A stretch of DNA of 64,000 nucleotides from Patescibacteria group bacterium (GTDB lineage: Bacteria > Patescibacteriota > Gracilibacteria > UBA1369). The notes beneath the pieces were generated by a model. It saw only the letters and a list, made by a program, of their open reading frames with translations, had not been told where the DNA came from and did not search any database. Positions within the stretch are counted from its first letter, which is position 1. The number at the start of each line of letters is the position of its first letter. A program made the translations under genes and the position numbers. Location of the stretch: NCBI GenBank assembly GCA_963169655.1, contig CAUJCM010000004.1, positions 186,001 to 250,000 of the forward strand, written 5' to 3'. This document shows, in pieces, positions 36,334 to 45,930 of the stretch.

Positions 36334-38451
36334 TTATTGTTGTGTTTCTGTACTAACTGCTTGTTTATGAGATAGTTTATACCTACCCTGATCATCAATA
36401 CCAATAAGTTTAACTTTGATAATATCTCCTTCTTTAACAACATCTTCTACTTTATTAACTCTTTGATTTGCAAGTTCTGAAATATGTACCAAACCATCTT
36501 TACCTGGACTTATCTCTACAAAAGCTCCAAAGTCAGTAATTCTTACTACCTTCCCACTAAAAATATCTCCTACCTCTGGCTCATAAGTGATTTGTTTAAT
36601 CCAAGATTTTGCTTTTTCAGCAGCTTCAGCATTAACTGAAGTAATCATAATTAATCCAGTTTCTTCAATATCTATTTCTACACCTGTCTCTTTTGTAATT
36701 TTCTGAATAGTTTCACCACCCTTTCCAATAACATCTCTAATTTTTTCTGGGTCAATTTGTATTGAAATAATTCTTGGAGCAAATTTTGATAATTCGCTTC
36801 TAGGCTGAGAAAGAGTATTAGCCATTGAATCTAAAATTTCACTTCTAGCTTGTTTTGATTGAGATAAAGCTTCTCTCAACAAATCAATTGAAAGTCCTTT
36901 TACTTTGATATCCATTTGTAGAGCTGTAATACCGTCTTTTGTACCTGCTACCTTGAAGTCCATATCTCCTGCAAAATCCTCAAAACTTTGAATATCTGTT
37001 AAAATTTTATAACCATTTTTTAAATCTCCATCATAAGTAACTAGTCCCATAGCAATACCTGCCACTGGGTTTTTAATTGGAACCCCAGCGTCCATTAAAG
37101 CTAGTGTTGAACCACAAACTGAAGCCATAGAGCTAGATCCATTACAAGTCATAATTTCTGATACAACCCAAATGGTATATGGAAAATCTTTTCGATCTGG
37201 AATCACAGGGACCAATGCTCTTTCAGCCAACATTCCATGTCCAATATCTCTTCGAGAAGGACCTCTTAAAGGTTTAGTTTCTCCAACTGAATAAGGAGGA
37301 AAATTATAGTGATGGAAATAATATTTTTCAGTATCTTCATCCATAGTTTCTACAACCTGTGCAGAGCCCGGAGAACCTAGTGTACAAATTGATAATGCTT
37401 GGGTTTCTCCTCTTTGAAATAAGGCAGATCCATGAGTTCTTGGTAATAAACTGACTTGAGAACTTAATGGTCTAATTTGAGTAAGTTTTCTTCCATCCAG
37501 CCTCTTCTCTTCTTCTAAAATATTTTTTCTCATATTTTTTTCAAAGAGAGTCATCAAATCTTCTTTTAAATCTTTCTTAGAAAATTTGCCTTCATTTAAT
37601 TCATTTTCAAACTTTTCAAATAGTTGTTTTTCAATTTCTTTTAATTTTAATTTGATAGCACCTTTAGTAGGACCAGCAACACCATCTAACATTTCCTTAT
37701 TAACAAAACTAGTTACTGCTTCTAGAGATGATAAATTTTCTGGAGCAAAAGCTACTTCTAAATCTGGTTTTTTATATTTAGCTGCAAAAGACTTTTGTAG
37801 TGCACATATTTTTTTAATTTCAGAATGAGCTAAATCTAAAGCTTTTAACATTGTTTCGTCGTCGATATTTTTTGCACCAGCCTCAACCATTGTAATTGCT
37901 TCTTCAGTACCAGCTACAACTAAGTCTAAATCTCCAGATTCCTCTTGAACATAAGTTGGATTAATAATTAATTCTCCGTTAACCAACCCGATTCTAACAG
38001 CACCTACTGGTCCGGCAAAAGGAATACCAGAAATTGAAATAGCAGAAGATGCAGCTATAAGTCCGAGTATAGATGGGTCAACTTCCATATCAGCAGATAA
38101 AACTGAGACAATTAATTGAACTTCATTAGTCATTCCTTTGGGGAATAAAGGTCTAATTGGCCTGTCAATCATACGAGAACTTAGAACAGCTTTATCAGTT
38201 GGCCTAGATTCATTTCTCTTCATAAATCTTGAACCTTTGATTTTTCCTGTTGCATAATATTTCTCTTCAAAATCTACAGTTAAAGGGAAAAAATCTATAC
38301 CTTCCTTTGCTTCTCCCATAACTACACTAGCAAAAACTACGGAATCGCCTAAAGAAACTGTGACTGCACCACTGGATTGATTTGCAAGTAAACCTGTTTC
38401 TATTTTGAGTAATCTACCTGCAATATCCATTGAAAATATTGTCTGATCCAT
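36334..38451 (-). CDS. pnp: Polyribonucleotide nucleotidyltransferase
   Basis: It is a phosphorolytic 3'-5' RNA exonuclease. The 705 residues have two RNase PH domains; the second holds ETMDEDTEKYYFHHYNFPPY, GPSRRDIGHGMLAERAL and SSSMASVCGSTLALMDAGVP. A KH domain (DVIGKGGETIQKITKETGVE, about 560) and an S1 domain (GDIFSGKVVRITDFGAFVEI, about 625) follow. It lies about 100 bases downstream of rpsO, the standard rpsO-pnp order. Confidence 0.96.
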   Translation of the reverse strand: MDQTIFSMDIAGRLLKIETGLLANQSSGAVTVSLGDSVVFASVVMGEAKEGIDFFPLTVDFEEKYYATGKIKGSRFMKRNESRPTDKAVLSSRMIDRPIRPLFPKGMTNEVQLIVSVLSADMEVDPSILGLIAASSAISISGIPFAGPVGAVRIGLVNGELIINPTYVQEESGDLDLVVAGTEEAITMVEAGAKNIDDETMLKALDLAHSEIKKICALQKSFAAKYKKPDLEVAFAPENLSSLEAVTSFVNKEMLDGVAGPTKGAIKLKLKEIEKQLFEKFENELNEGKFSKKDLKEDLMTLFEKNMRKNILEEEKRLDGRKLTQIRPLSSQVSLLPRTHGSALFQRGETQALSICTLGSPGSAQVVETMDEDTEKYYFHHYNFPPYSVGETKPLRGPSRRDIGHGMLAERALVPVIPDRKDFPYTIWVVSEIMTCNGSSSMASVCGSTLALMDAGVPIKNPVAGIAMGLVTYDGDLKNGYKILTDIQSFEDFAGDMDFKVAGTKDGITALQMDIKVKGLSIDLLREALSQSKQARSEILDSMANTLSQPRSELSKFAPRIISIQIDPEKIRDVIGKGGETIQKITKETGVEIDIEETGLIMITSVNAEAAEKAKSWIKQITYEPEVGDIFSGKVVRITDFGAFVEISPGKDGLVHISELANQRVNKVEDVVKEGDIIKVKLIGIDDQGRYKLSHKQAVSTETQQ

Positions 38452-38553
38452 TTGATTTTATATTAATTATTATTGATTATTTTTTTAAAAAAAGCCTAGC
38501 TTTTATTGGAGCGTAGACTTAATTATCAAGTTAAGGTAATTATAAATTGAATT

Positions 38554-38814
38554 TTATTTTAAACTTAATTTTCCAGTAAGCTCTGAATAATTATCTTTAT
38601 CATTCAATTTCAAATAATTGAGTAGTTTCCTTCTCTTACCTACCATCATTAATAGCCCACGTCTAGAATGATTATCCTTTGGATGAGATTCTAAATGAGC
38701 TGATAATTGTTTAATTCTTTCTGTTAGAATTGCAATTTGAACTTGTGGTGAACCCGTGTCTTTTGGGTGTACCGCAAATCCTGCAATTACTTGTTTCTTT
38801 TCACTCCTTTTCAT
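38554..38814 (-). CDS. rpsO: 30S ribosomal protein S15
   Basis: The 86-residue protein is slightly short of the usual 88-89 residues but holds all the S15 landmarks: [40 protein letters not shown] and [10 protein letters not shown]. It binds 16S rRNA in the central domain and in many bacteria represses its own mRNA. It is the first gene of rpsO-pnp. No Shine-Dalgarno motif precedes the ATG. Confidence 0.96.
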   Translation of the reverse strand: MKRSEKKQVIAGFAVHPKDTGSPQVQIAILTERIKQLSAHLESHPKDNHSRRGLLMMVGKRRKLLNYLKLNDKDNYSELTGKLSLK

Positions 38815-38929
38815 TAGCTTATTACAATTAAAAAACGAATATTTTACGCGAGCTATAATCTAGCAGAAGAATTATTCATTGGCAAGCTAAACTTTTTGTG
38901 ATAGTTCTTAAGTAGTTTATTTTTACTTA

Positions 38930-39862
38930 ATGAATTACAAAGCTTTAGTAGCAGAAGCATGGGATTTTACTCAAGAACATAAGAAGTTAGCTCTTTATTA
39001 TGGGGCTGTACCAGCGTTTTTTACAACAGGGGTAGGAGTTGGATATATTATTTATCAATATTATTCTTTTTTATCCTCTCAACTTTTTCAAAATTGGGAA
39101 CATAAATTTTTAACTGTTGTACTTGAATATGCTTTTAATTTTTTGATTAATAAGACCTATTTACTTTTTCCTTTAATAATTACCGCTATCATTGTTTTAA
39201 TAGGTTATTTTATTTTACCGGTGATTTGCCAAGGAGCTTTAATTCAATTAGTGGCAAGAAGAAAAAATGGGCAAATTGTGCATGGAAGAAAAGGAATTAA
39301 TTATGGACTGTTATCTTTTTTACCTCTTTTTGAATATAGACTTTTAGTTCAAACATTTAGTATAACATCTGTATTTTCAACCGTAGCTCTAGCCTTGAGA
39401 ATTATGGGATGGAATATTATGACAACTATAGTCCCATTAATGGTTTTTGTAGCAATATTAGGTGTTGTTTTAGCTTTGTTTTTAACTTACACAGAATTTT
39501 TTATTGTAATTGATGGAGAAAGCGTTTTTACATCTATGACCAAAAGTTTTAGCTTAGTTATTAAAAACCTAGAAGAAACACTTTTAGTAACTATTTTAAT
39601 GTTAATAATCGGACTTAGAATTATTATTCAAATTCTCTTCGTTTTACTTATCCCAATTTTAGTTATTGCTGGGATATATTTAATGACATTAGCAAATTTA
39701 CCTCACTTAGGAATTATAGTTGGGGCAATTATGGGATTAGTGGGACTAATTATTGCATCTTACTTAATTGGAATAATCCATACTTTTACAGTTATAGTGT
39801 GGACCTTCACTTTCTTAAAATTAACTGGAGAAAAAGAGTCCGACGCCAGGAGTGAAGCTTAA
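38930..39862 (+). CDS. Polytopic membrane protein
   Basis: The 310-residue protein has about six hydrophobic segments (near 25-45, 80-105, 145-165, 172-195, 220-250, 255-290). A short amphipathic N-terminus (YKALVAEAWDFTQEHKKLAL) and the loop FVIDGESVFTSMTKSFSLVIKN resemble DUF7847/GPDP membrane-like proteins, which lack a known catalytic role. Its end overlaps the convergent DUF3307 gene by 42 bases. Confidence 0.6.
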   Translation: MNYKALVAEAWDFTQEHKKLALYYGAVPAFFTTGVGVGYIIYQYYSFLSSQLFQNWEHKFLTVVLEYAFNFLINKTYLLFPLIITAIIVLIGYFILPVICQGALIQLVARRKNGQIVHGRKGINYGLLSFLPLFEYRLLVQTFSITSVFSTVALALRIMGWNIMTTIVPLMVFVAILGVVLALFLTYTEFFIVIDGESVFTSMTKSFSLVIKNLEETLLVTILMLIIGLRIIIQILFVLLIPILVIAGIYLMTLANLPHLGIIVGAIMGLVGLIIASYLIGIIHTFTVIVWTFTFLKLTGEKESDARSEA

Positions 39863-40423
39863 GAAAAAAATTAAATAAATCAAAGTTATTATAAATAGTC
39901 TTTTAAGCATTTTTGATGTATCTAATTTATCTTTCTTATTTTCTCCAATCATATTTTCATTAAAAGAGCTGTATTCAACTGTTAAAGTGACAAAAATAGC
40001 TAAACTAATATAAGTAATTAAGAAAGTATTAAAATAAAAAGCATCAAAAATATTTTGCCAATTAATGTCTCTTACGGCGAAATATCCCTTACAATTTACA
40101 AAAAGTGTAGCCAAAACTAATACGGAAATATGTGCTAGCTGATCTAACCAATAATGTATCTTTTTGCTATTTTTTTGAGATTTTTTATTAGTATTTAATT
40201 TTACTGAATCAATAAAAAAATGCGAGATTGCTATAATTAAACCTAAATACAGTACTTTATAACTAAAAGTATATAAGTAGGCTAGTAAAGAAATAATAAT
40301 AAAGTGTACAAAAGAATGAGCAAAAATTCCCCAAGGTGAATTTTTTTTCCATTTAACTAACTTACTGGGTTGAAAAATATAATCAGCTAATTGATGTCCA
40401 AAATATAAATACAAAAATAACAT
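39821..40423 (-). CDS. DUF3307 family membrane protein
   Basis: The 200-residue protein opens FLYLYFGHQLADYIFQPSKL, with an internal GIFAHSFVHFIIISLLAY and ISHFFIDSVKL, all conserved in DUF3307. The conserved His and Asp in membrane helices are suggestive, but the family has no assigned function. It lies 22 bases after the cyclic-nucleotide-binding gene, so the two form an operon. Confidence 0.75.
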   Translation of the reverse strand: MLFLYLYFGHQLADYIFQPSKLVKWKKNSPWGIFAHSFVHFIIISLLAYLYTFSYKVLYLGLIIAISHFFIDSVKLNTNKKSQKNSKKIHYWLDQLAHISVLVLATLFVNCKGYFAVRDINWQNIFDAFYFNTFLITYISLAIFVTLTVEYSSFNENMIGENKKDKLDTSKMLKRLFIITLIYLIFFLSFTPGVGLFFSS

Positions 40424-40445
40424 AAAAATCTCTCAATTAACTAAA

Positions 40446-40904
40446 TTATAAATTCTTTTCTCTAGTATTTTCTTTGACTCTATCTAAAAACTCTTTACTA
40501 ATTTGTTCTGCCATTTGTGGATTTGATGAAATTAAATTTAAAAAGTCATCTTTTGTAATAATAAATACTTGAGTTGGCTCGATAGTTTTTGCAGTTGCAT
40601 TGCGAAGTGCCTCAGAAATTAATGCCATTTCTCCAAAAAAATCATTATCTCCTAAAATAGCAATCTCTTTATCAAAACTAGGTGTGTCACCTGCATGAAA
40701 AATTCTAACCATGCCATTTTTAATGATAAACATTTTATCCCCACTATCACCTTCATTAAATAAAATATAATTTTCGGGATAATATTCCATATTCACTCTT
40801 TTGATAATTTCTGAATGAATATTTTCGTCAAGAGTTGCAAATAATGGTATTGTTTTTAATAAATTTGTTATAATGTGTAAGTCTTGCTCGTTTTGATTTG
40901 ACAT
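40446..40904 (-). CDS. Single-domain cyclic-nucleotide-binding protein
   Basis: The 152-residue protein consists of one CRP-like cNMP-binding domain with no DNA-binding domain. Typical pieces are ILFNEGDSGDKMFIIKNGMV, DNDFFGEMALISEALRNATA (phosphate-binding cassette, Glu and Arg present) and FIITKDDFLNLI. Such domains sense cAMP or other ligands; the output here may be the membrane protein encoded just downstream. A cyclase for cAMP was not seen in the window. Confidence 0.8.
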   Translation of the reverse strand: MSNQNEQDLHIITNLLKTIPLFATLDENIHSEIIKRVNMEYYPENYILFNEGDSGDKMFIIKNGMVRIFHAGDTPSFDKEIAILGDNDFFGEMALISEALRNATAKTIEPTQVFIITKDDFLNLISSNPQMAEQISKEFLDRVKENTREKNL

Positions 40905-40935
40905 GTTAATTTAATTTAAAAATATCTTTATATTA

Positions 40936-40941
40936 TATAAT
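40936..40941 (+). promoter_or_regulatory. Candidate -10 element of leuS, suggesting a near-leaderless transcript
   Basis: TATAAT ends five bases before the leuS ATG at 40946, so transcription would begin at or next to the start codon. No good -35 sits at the usual distance. The divergent gap is only 41 bases. Confidence 0.35.
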
Positions 40942-40945
40942 AAGT

Positions 40946-43381
40946 ATGCCTAAATATCAAGCCTCTGAGATAGAGAAAAAGTGGCAAGAAGATTGGGAAA
41001 AAAATCAGGTTTATCAAACAAATGGACAAAACCACAGTAAGCCTAAGTTTTATGTTTTGGATATGTTTCCTTATCCTTCTGGATCTGGACTACATGTTGG
41101 TCATCCTAAAGGCTATATCGCAACTGATATTGTTAGTAGAATGAAAAGACAAAAAGGATTTAATGTCCTCCATCCAATGGGCTTTGATGCTTTTGGACTA
41201 CCTGCTGAAAATTTTGCATTAAAAAATAAAGTTCATCCAAGAACTTCTACTGAAAAGAATATTGAAACTTATATAAGACAATTAAAGTTGATTGGCTTGG
41301 ATTATGATTGGGATAGGATGATAAGTACTATTGATCCTGATTATTATAAATGGACTCAATGGATATTTATTAAATTTTTTGAAAAAGGGCTTGCTTATGA
41401 GTCTTTTGAGCCAATAAATTGGTGTCCCGTAGATAAAACTGGTTTAGCAAATGAAGATTTAGAAAATGGAAAATGTGAAAGATGTGGCTCATTGGTAGAG
41501 AAAAAGCTAATGAGACAATGGGTTTTAAGAATTACTGACTATGCTGATCGATTACTTGAAGATATTGAAAAATTAACTGATTGGGAACCATCAATTAAAG
41601 AGATGCAAAGAAATTGGATTGGAAGAAGTGAAGGAGCTGAAGTTAATTTCCAAGTTAAAGGTTTTAATCAAATAATTAAGATTTTTACAACTAGGATAGA
41701 TACAATTTTCGGCTGTACTTATGTTGTTTTGGCCCCAGAAAATAAATTAATTGAAGAATTAAAATCGCAAATTTCAAATTGGGTAGAAGTAAATAAATAT
41801 ATTGAAGCTGTTAAAAATAAATCCGATTTAGAGAGAACTGATTTAAATAAAGATAAGACAGGAATTATTTTGGAAGGAATAAAGGCAATTAATCCTTTTA
41901 ATAATCAAGAAGTTGATATTTACATTGCTGATTATGTATTAAATTCTTATGGAACGGGAGCTGTAATGGCTGTTCCTGCACATGATGAGAGAGATTTCGA
42001 GTTTGCTACCAAATATAAAATTGAGATTAAGAAATCAATTGAAGCTGAAAATCAAAATAATTTACCCATGACTTTAGATGGAATTTTGGTTGATTCTGGA
42101 GAATTTAGTGGACTTAAATCCACTGAAGCTAGAAATGAAATGATTAAATGGCTGGAAGATAGGGAGCTCGGTTCTAGGAAGATAAATTATAAAATTAAAG
42201 ATTGGGTTTTCTCACGACAAAGATATTGGGGCGAACCTATTCCAATTATTCATTGTGAAAGTTGTGGACCTGTAGCTGTACCTGAAAAAGATTTACCAGT
42301 TCGTCTTCCAGAAGTTGATCAATATGAACCAAGTGGTACTGGTGAATCACCGCTTGCCAATATGACTGATTGGGTAAATACCAAATGTCCAAAATGTGGA
42401 GGAACTGGAAAAAGAGAGACTAATACAATGCCTCAATGGGCTGGATCTTCTTGGTATTATTTGAGGTTTATAGATCCAAAAAATGATCAACAATTAGTAA
42501 ATAAGGAATTAGAGAAGTTTTGGTCACCTGTAGATTTATATGTGGGAGGTGCAGAGCATGCAACAAGACATTTAATTTATGCTAGATTTTGGCATAAATT
42601 CTTATTTGATATTGGAGTAGTTAATCATGATGAACCTTTTATCAGACTTCACCATGTTGGTATAATTATGGGGGAAGATGAAAGAAAAATGAGTAAAAGA
42701 TGGGGAAATGTGATTAATCCTGATGATGTAATTAAAGAGTTTGGAGCTGATAGTTTGAGGCTATATGAAATGTTTATGGGACCTTTCGAACAATCTGTAA
42801 GCTGGAATACAAAAGGATTAGTAGGAATTAAGAGATTTCTAGATAAAGTATTTGATGAAGTAAATAAAGTAGCTCAAGGTAATTTAGAATTTGATGAAAA
42901 AGATTTGAAAAAAGCTTTAAATATTTTACATAAAACTATACAGAAGGTAGAAAAAGATATTGAAGAATTTAAGTTTAATACTGCTGTTTCACAAATGATG
43001 ATTTTTGTGAATAGTGTGATGACTTTGAAACTTGGAGATGAGGCAAGAATAATTTGGAAAGATTTTTTAAAAATTTTAGCTCCTTTTGCTCCACATTTAT
43101 CTGAAGAGCTTTGGCATTTATTAGGAGAAAAAGATTTTATTGTTTTAAGTTCTTGGCCAAAAGTAAATGAAGAATATTTAATGGATGATACTTTAAATAT
43201 TGTAATTCAAGTAAATGGAAAACTTCGTGAAGAAATTGAGGTTGATAAAGATTTAACTGAAAAAGAAATAATAGAATTAGCTAAAAAACAAGAAAATGTA
43301 ACTAAATTTTTGGATCAAAAGCAAATTATTAAAGAAATTTATGTAAAAGGAAAATTGATAAGCTTTGTTGTGAAAGATTAA
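40946..43381 (+). CDS. leuS: Leucyl-tRNA synthetase
   Basis: The 811 residues match bacterial LeuRS. The HIGH motif is in SGSGLHVGHPKGYIATD, and KMSKR in EDERKMSKRWGNVINPDD (about residue 581). A four-Cys zinc site (CPVDKTGLANEDLENGKCER) and the CP1 editing domain (TTRIDTIFGCTYVVLAPE, AVPAHDERDFEFA) are present. The C-terminal anticodon and tail regions are complete. It is divergent from the cNMP-binding gene. Confidence 0.97.
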   Translation: MPKYQASEIEKKWQEDWEKNQVYQTNGQNHSKPKFYVLDMFPYPSGSGLHVGHPKGYIATDIVSRMKRQKGFNVLHPMGFDAFGLPAENFALKNKVHPRTSTEKNIETYIRQLKLIGLDYDWDRMISTIDPDYYKWTQWIFIKFFEKGLAYESFEPINWCPVDKTGLANEDLENGKCERCGSLVEKKLMRQWVLRITDYADRLLEDIEKLTDWEPSIKEMQRNWIGRSEGAEVNFQVKGFNQIIKIFTTRIDTIFGCTYVVLAPENKLIEELKSQISNWVEVNKYIEAVKNKSDLERTDLNKDKTGIILEGIKAINPFNNQEVDIYIADYVLNSYGTGAVMAVPAHDERDFEFATKYKIEIKKSIEAENQNNLPMTLDGILVDSGEFSGLKSTEARNEMIKWLEDRELGSRKINYKIKDWVFSRQRYWGEPIPIIHCESCGPVAVPEKDLPVRLPEVDQYEPSGTGESPLANMTDWVNTKCPKCGGTGKRETNTMPQWAGSSWYYLRFIDPKNDQQLVNKELEKFWSPVDLYVGGAEHATRHLIYARFWHKFLFDIGVVNHDEPFIRLHHVGIIMGEDERKMSKRWGNVINPDDVIKEFGADSLRLYEMFMGPFEQSVSWNTKGLVGIKRFLDKVFDEVNKVAQGNLEFDEKDLKKALNILHKTIQKVEKDIEEFKFNTAVSQMMIFVNSVMTLKLGDEARIIWKDFLKILAPFAPHLSEELWHLLGEKDFIVLSSWPKVNEEYLMDDTLNIVIQVNGKLREEIEVDKDLTEKEIIELAKKQENVTKFLDQKQIIKEIYVKGKLISFVVKD

Positions 43382-43400
43382 AGTCTTTGCTAATATCTCA

Positions 43401-44096
43401 ATGAAAACAAAATTATTTAAAAAAGTGATTAAGTTTAAATATTTAAAAAATAAACAAAAAAAAGCTTTTACATTAGTTGAATTAATTATCGTAATGGCTA
43501 TTTTAGTTGTTGTTTTTGGTATAGCTCTTGGATCTGTGAATCAATCTCAATCTTTGCAGATTTTTAATAATAATTTTGATAAAATTATGTCGATGATTGG
43601 TACCATGAGAAGCCAGGCAATTACAGGAAAGGGACAATTAGATTATGTTGATTTTGATAATGATGGTTGTAATGAAAGTGGAGGAGATAATTGTGGTGGG
43701 CCTGACTTTGTAATTCCTGCACATTACGGTGTTTATTTTGATGCAACAAATGGTAAAATAATAACTTTTGCGGATATGAATGTGCCAAAATCTGGGGCTA
43801 TTGGTAAAGTTGGCAAGTTTGATGAAATTGGAAGTTATAAGACTGGTAAAGATCTTGTTTTAGAAACGAGAAGTTTACCTGAAAATTATCAATTAACTAT
43901 TTTTGATAACGATGAAAATGCTCCTTTTACAAAGGGAGGAATATTCTTTACTCCAAATTATGCTGATATTAGTTTTGAAAATTTTACTGCAAGCCCATTT
44001 TTAAATATCAAATTAATAGATACAAAGGCTAATCGATGTAGGATGATTACCATTCATAAATTAGCAGGAATACCTGAAGTTAAATTTTGTAATTAA
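43401..44096 (+). CDS. Type IV prepilin-like protein (GspH/FimT-like)
   Basis: The 231-residue protein has a basic leader, then the prepilin peptidase site and N-methylation motif KKAFTLVELIIVMAILVVVF, with Glu at mature position 5. The ectodomain has an acidic loop, DFDNDGCNESGGDNCG, that could bind calcium or form a disulfide. It is first in a run of three overlapping prepilin genes, so a minor pilin or pseudopilin role is inferred. The assembly ATPase, platform protein and peptidase are outside the window. Confidence 0.8.
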   Translation: MKTKLFKKVIKFKYLKNKQKKAFTLVELIIVMAILVVVFGIALGSVNQSQSLQIFNNNFDKIMSMIGTMRSQAITGKGQLDYVDFDNDGCNESGGDNCGGPDFVIPAHYGVYFDATNGKIITFADMNVPKSGAIGKVGKFDEIGSYKTGKDLVLETRSLPENYQLTIFDNDENAPFTKGGIFFTPNYADISFENFTASPFLNIKLIDTKANRCRMITIHKLAGIPEVKFCN

Positions 44097-44806
44097 TGTT
44101 TTTAAAAAATTATAAAAAAAAGTTAAATAAAAAAGGAGAAACTTTAATTGAAGTTTTAATAGCACTTTTTGTTGTAACACTTGGTGCTACTACTGCTACT
44201 AGCTTAATTGTTACAGCACTCAGATCTAATCAATTTAATAAAGATTCTTTAATAGCCTTAAATTTAGCTCAAGAAGGTTTAGAATTTATGAGGAATTTAA
44301 GAGATAGTAATTGGTTAAGGTTTAGTGCTAATACACAAGGCTGTTGGAATATGAAACCTGGAGTTGAAACATGTAAAGACAGTGATATGCTTGAAGAGAA
44401 TAATGATCAAAATGGATATACTTTAGGTTGGGATGCGGACCAAATTGATGGTTTTTTTTTAGAGAAGTTAGATACAAAACTAAATCTAAAAGATGGAATT
44501 GATGAAGATGAAAAAAAATATCGTTTAAATCAATATGTGATTGATGAAGATACTGGAAATTTTTTTACAGGAAGCAGCTTTATTGGTAGTGATGGCAATC
44601 CTCTAACGGCTGATGCAGTAACTAAATTTTATAGAATGATTGAGATAGATTATAAGACTATAAGTGCTTCTGCTCCTTGGAATATTTCTCCGGCAGCTAG
44701 TGCTCAAGTTGCTGATATGATGGTAGTAACTTCAACTATCTATTGGATGGAAGGTGGCGCTCAGCATGAAGTAAAATTATCAAGTGCTTTGACTAGATAT
44801 AAATAA
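44096..44806 (+). CDS. Type IV prepilin-like protein (GspI/PilV-like)
   Basis: The 236-residue protein has the prepilin motif KKGETLIEVLIALFVVTLGA, where Phe at mature position 1 is replaced by Glu (cleavage after Gly). The Glu5 equivalent is kept. It overlaps the previous stop as TAATG and the next gene by one base. The Glu at +1 is also seen in some minor pilins. Confidence 0.75.
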   Translation: MFLKNYKKKLNKKGETLIEVLIALFVVTLGATTATSLIVTALRSNQFNKDSLIALNLAQEGLEFMRNLRDSNWLRFSANTQGCWNMKPGVETCKDSDMLEENNDQNGYTLGWDADQIDGFFLEKLDTKLNLKDGIDEDEKKYRLNQYVIDEDTGNFFTGSSFIGSDGNPLTADAVTKFYRMIEIDYKTISASAPWNISPAASAQVADMMVVTSTIYWMEGGAQHEVKLSSALTRYK

Positions 44807-45924
44807 TGAAATTAGAAAAAATAAAATTAGGTTTTACATTAGTAGAAGTAATTGTTGCCGTGTCATTATTTGCAACTGTTGGACTATTAGTTTTAACGGT
44901 GTTTGTGAATATCACAAAGATCCAAGGAAGACTTGCAATGGAAAACGCAATCTATGAAGATGCGAGATTTATGATGGAAAGAATTTCTCGTGAAATTAGA
45001 AATAATGCTATTAACTTTGAGGAATATTTTAATAAGGATTTACAAGAGAACAATACTTATGGGGAGACTTTTGGATGTTATGCTGCTCAATTTTATAATC
45101 CAGGGTTAGATATAGATAATTCTTCCACTCCTAAATCACCACCTGGTTCATTAGGAGCTTTTTGTAATAATGGAGATCCATATATTGGTCAAGATTGTGT
45201 AGTTTATAAACCTTCTGTGGACTTAAATACTGGCCAATACCCTTATTTAGGTGCTCCAAATCCTACATTATCAAATGCTTTCTGCCCTAAATATCCTACT
45301 TCTCTTGGTGCCGGAGGTAGTGCTTTAACTTGTAATCCAGAAAATTTAAATAGCACTGATGAGCTTTATTTAATCAATAAAGATGGAACTATAGCTACAA
45401 TCTTTGCAAAAAAGAAAGTTACTGACGATCAATATGCTTTAGGAATGTTGAAATTAGCTGGGGAAGATCAAAATAAAGATGGAGTTTTTGAAACTTGGAA
45501 AGGATGCACCGGCAGAGATTTTTGTTGTGCTGATGGATTTTCTTGCCCTTTTGGAGTTGGAGGACTTACTAAATTGGAAGATTCTTTAGACTTTTCAAAA
45601 GCTGGCAGTGGTATTTATACTGGATTTGTGCCTATCAGCCCTTTAAGAAGTAATATAGTTTCGCTTGAATTTATAGTCACACCTGGGGAAGACCCTAGAA
45701 AAGCTTTTGCAGAATTTGGCTCAATTACACAACCTATGGTGAGAATTTCTTTGACTGTTCAACCTTCAAAAGATCAACTAGCAAAATTTGGAAACCCAAG
45801 TGATGAAAATATACCTACAATTGTTTTACAAAACACAATTTCTTCAAGAATACAAACTGAAGTTAAAAGTTATATCGGACCTGATACACAGAAGCTAGCT
45901 AAATGTAAATTGTCTAATTCATAG
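44806..45924 (+). CDS. Type IV prepilin-like protein (GspJ/PilW-like)
   Basis: The 372-residue protein has the motif KLGFTLVEVIVAVSLFATVG with Glu5, then a long ectodomain with several Cys clusters (CYAAQFY, CNNGDPYIGQDC, CTGRDFCCADGFSC), suggesting several disulfides. By position and size it resembles the largest minor pilin of a tip complex. It is third in the operon. The tsaB-like and rsmI genes follow closely. Confidence 0.75.
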   Translation: MKLEKIKLGFTLVEVIVAVSLFATVGLLVLTVFVNITKIQGRLAMENAIYEDARFMMERISREIRNNAINFEEYFNKDLQENNTYGETFGCYAAQFYNPGLDIDNSSTPKSPPGSLGAFCNNGDPYIGQDCVVYKPSVDLNTGQYPYLGAPNPTLSNAFCPKYPTSLGAGGSALTCNPENLNSTDELYLINKDGTIATIFAKKKVTDDQYALGMLKLAGEDQNKDGVFETWKGCTGRDFCCADGFSCPFGVGGLTKLEDSLDFSKAGSGIYTGFVPISPLRSNIVSLEFIVTPGEDPRKAFAEFGSITQPMVRISLTVQPSKDQLAKFGNPSDENIPTIVLQNTISSRIQTEVKSYIGPDTQKLAKCKLSNS

Positions 45925-45930
45925 TAACAA

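Noticed and set aside
36120-36443. 107-residue frame on the minus strand
   Set aside because: It overlaps the end of pnp in another frame, crosses a strong terminator, and has no family features.
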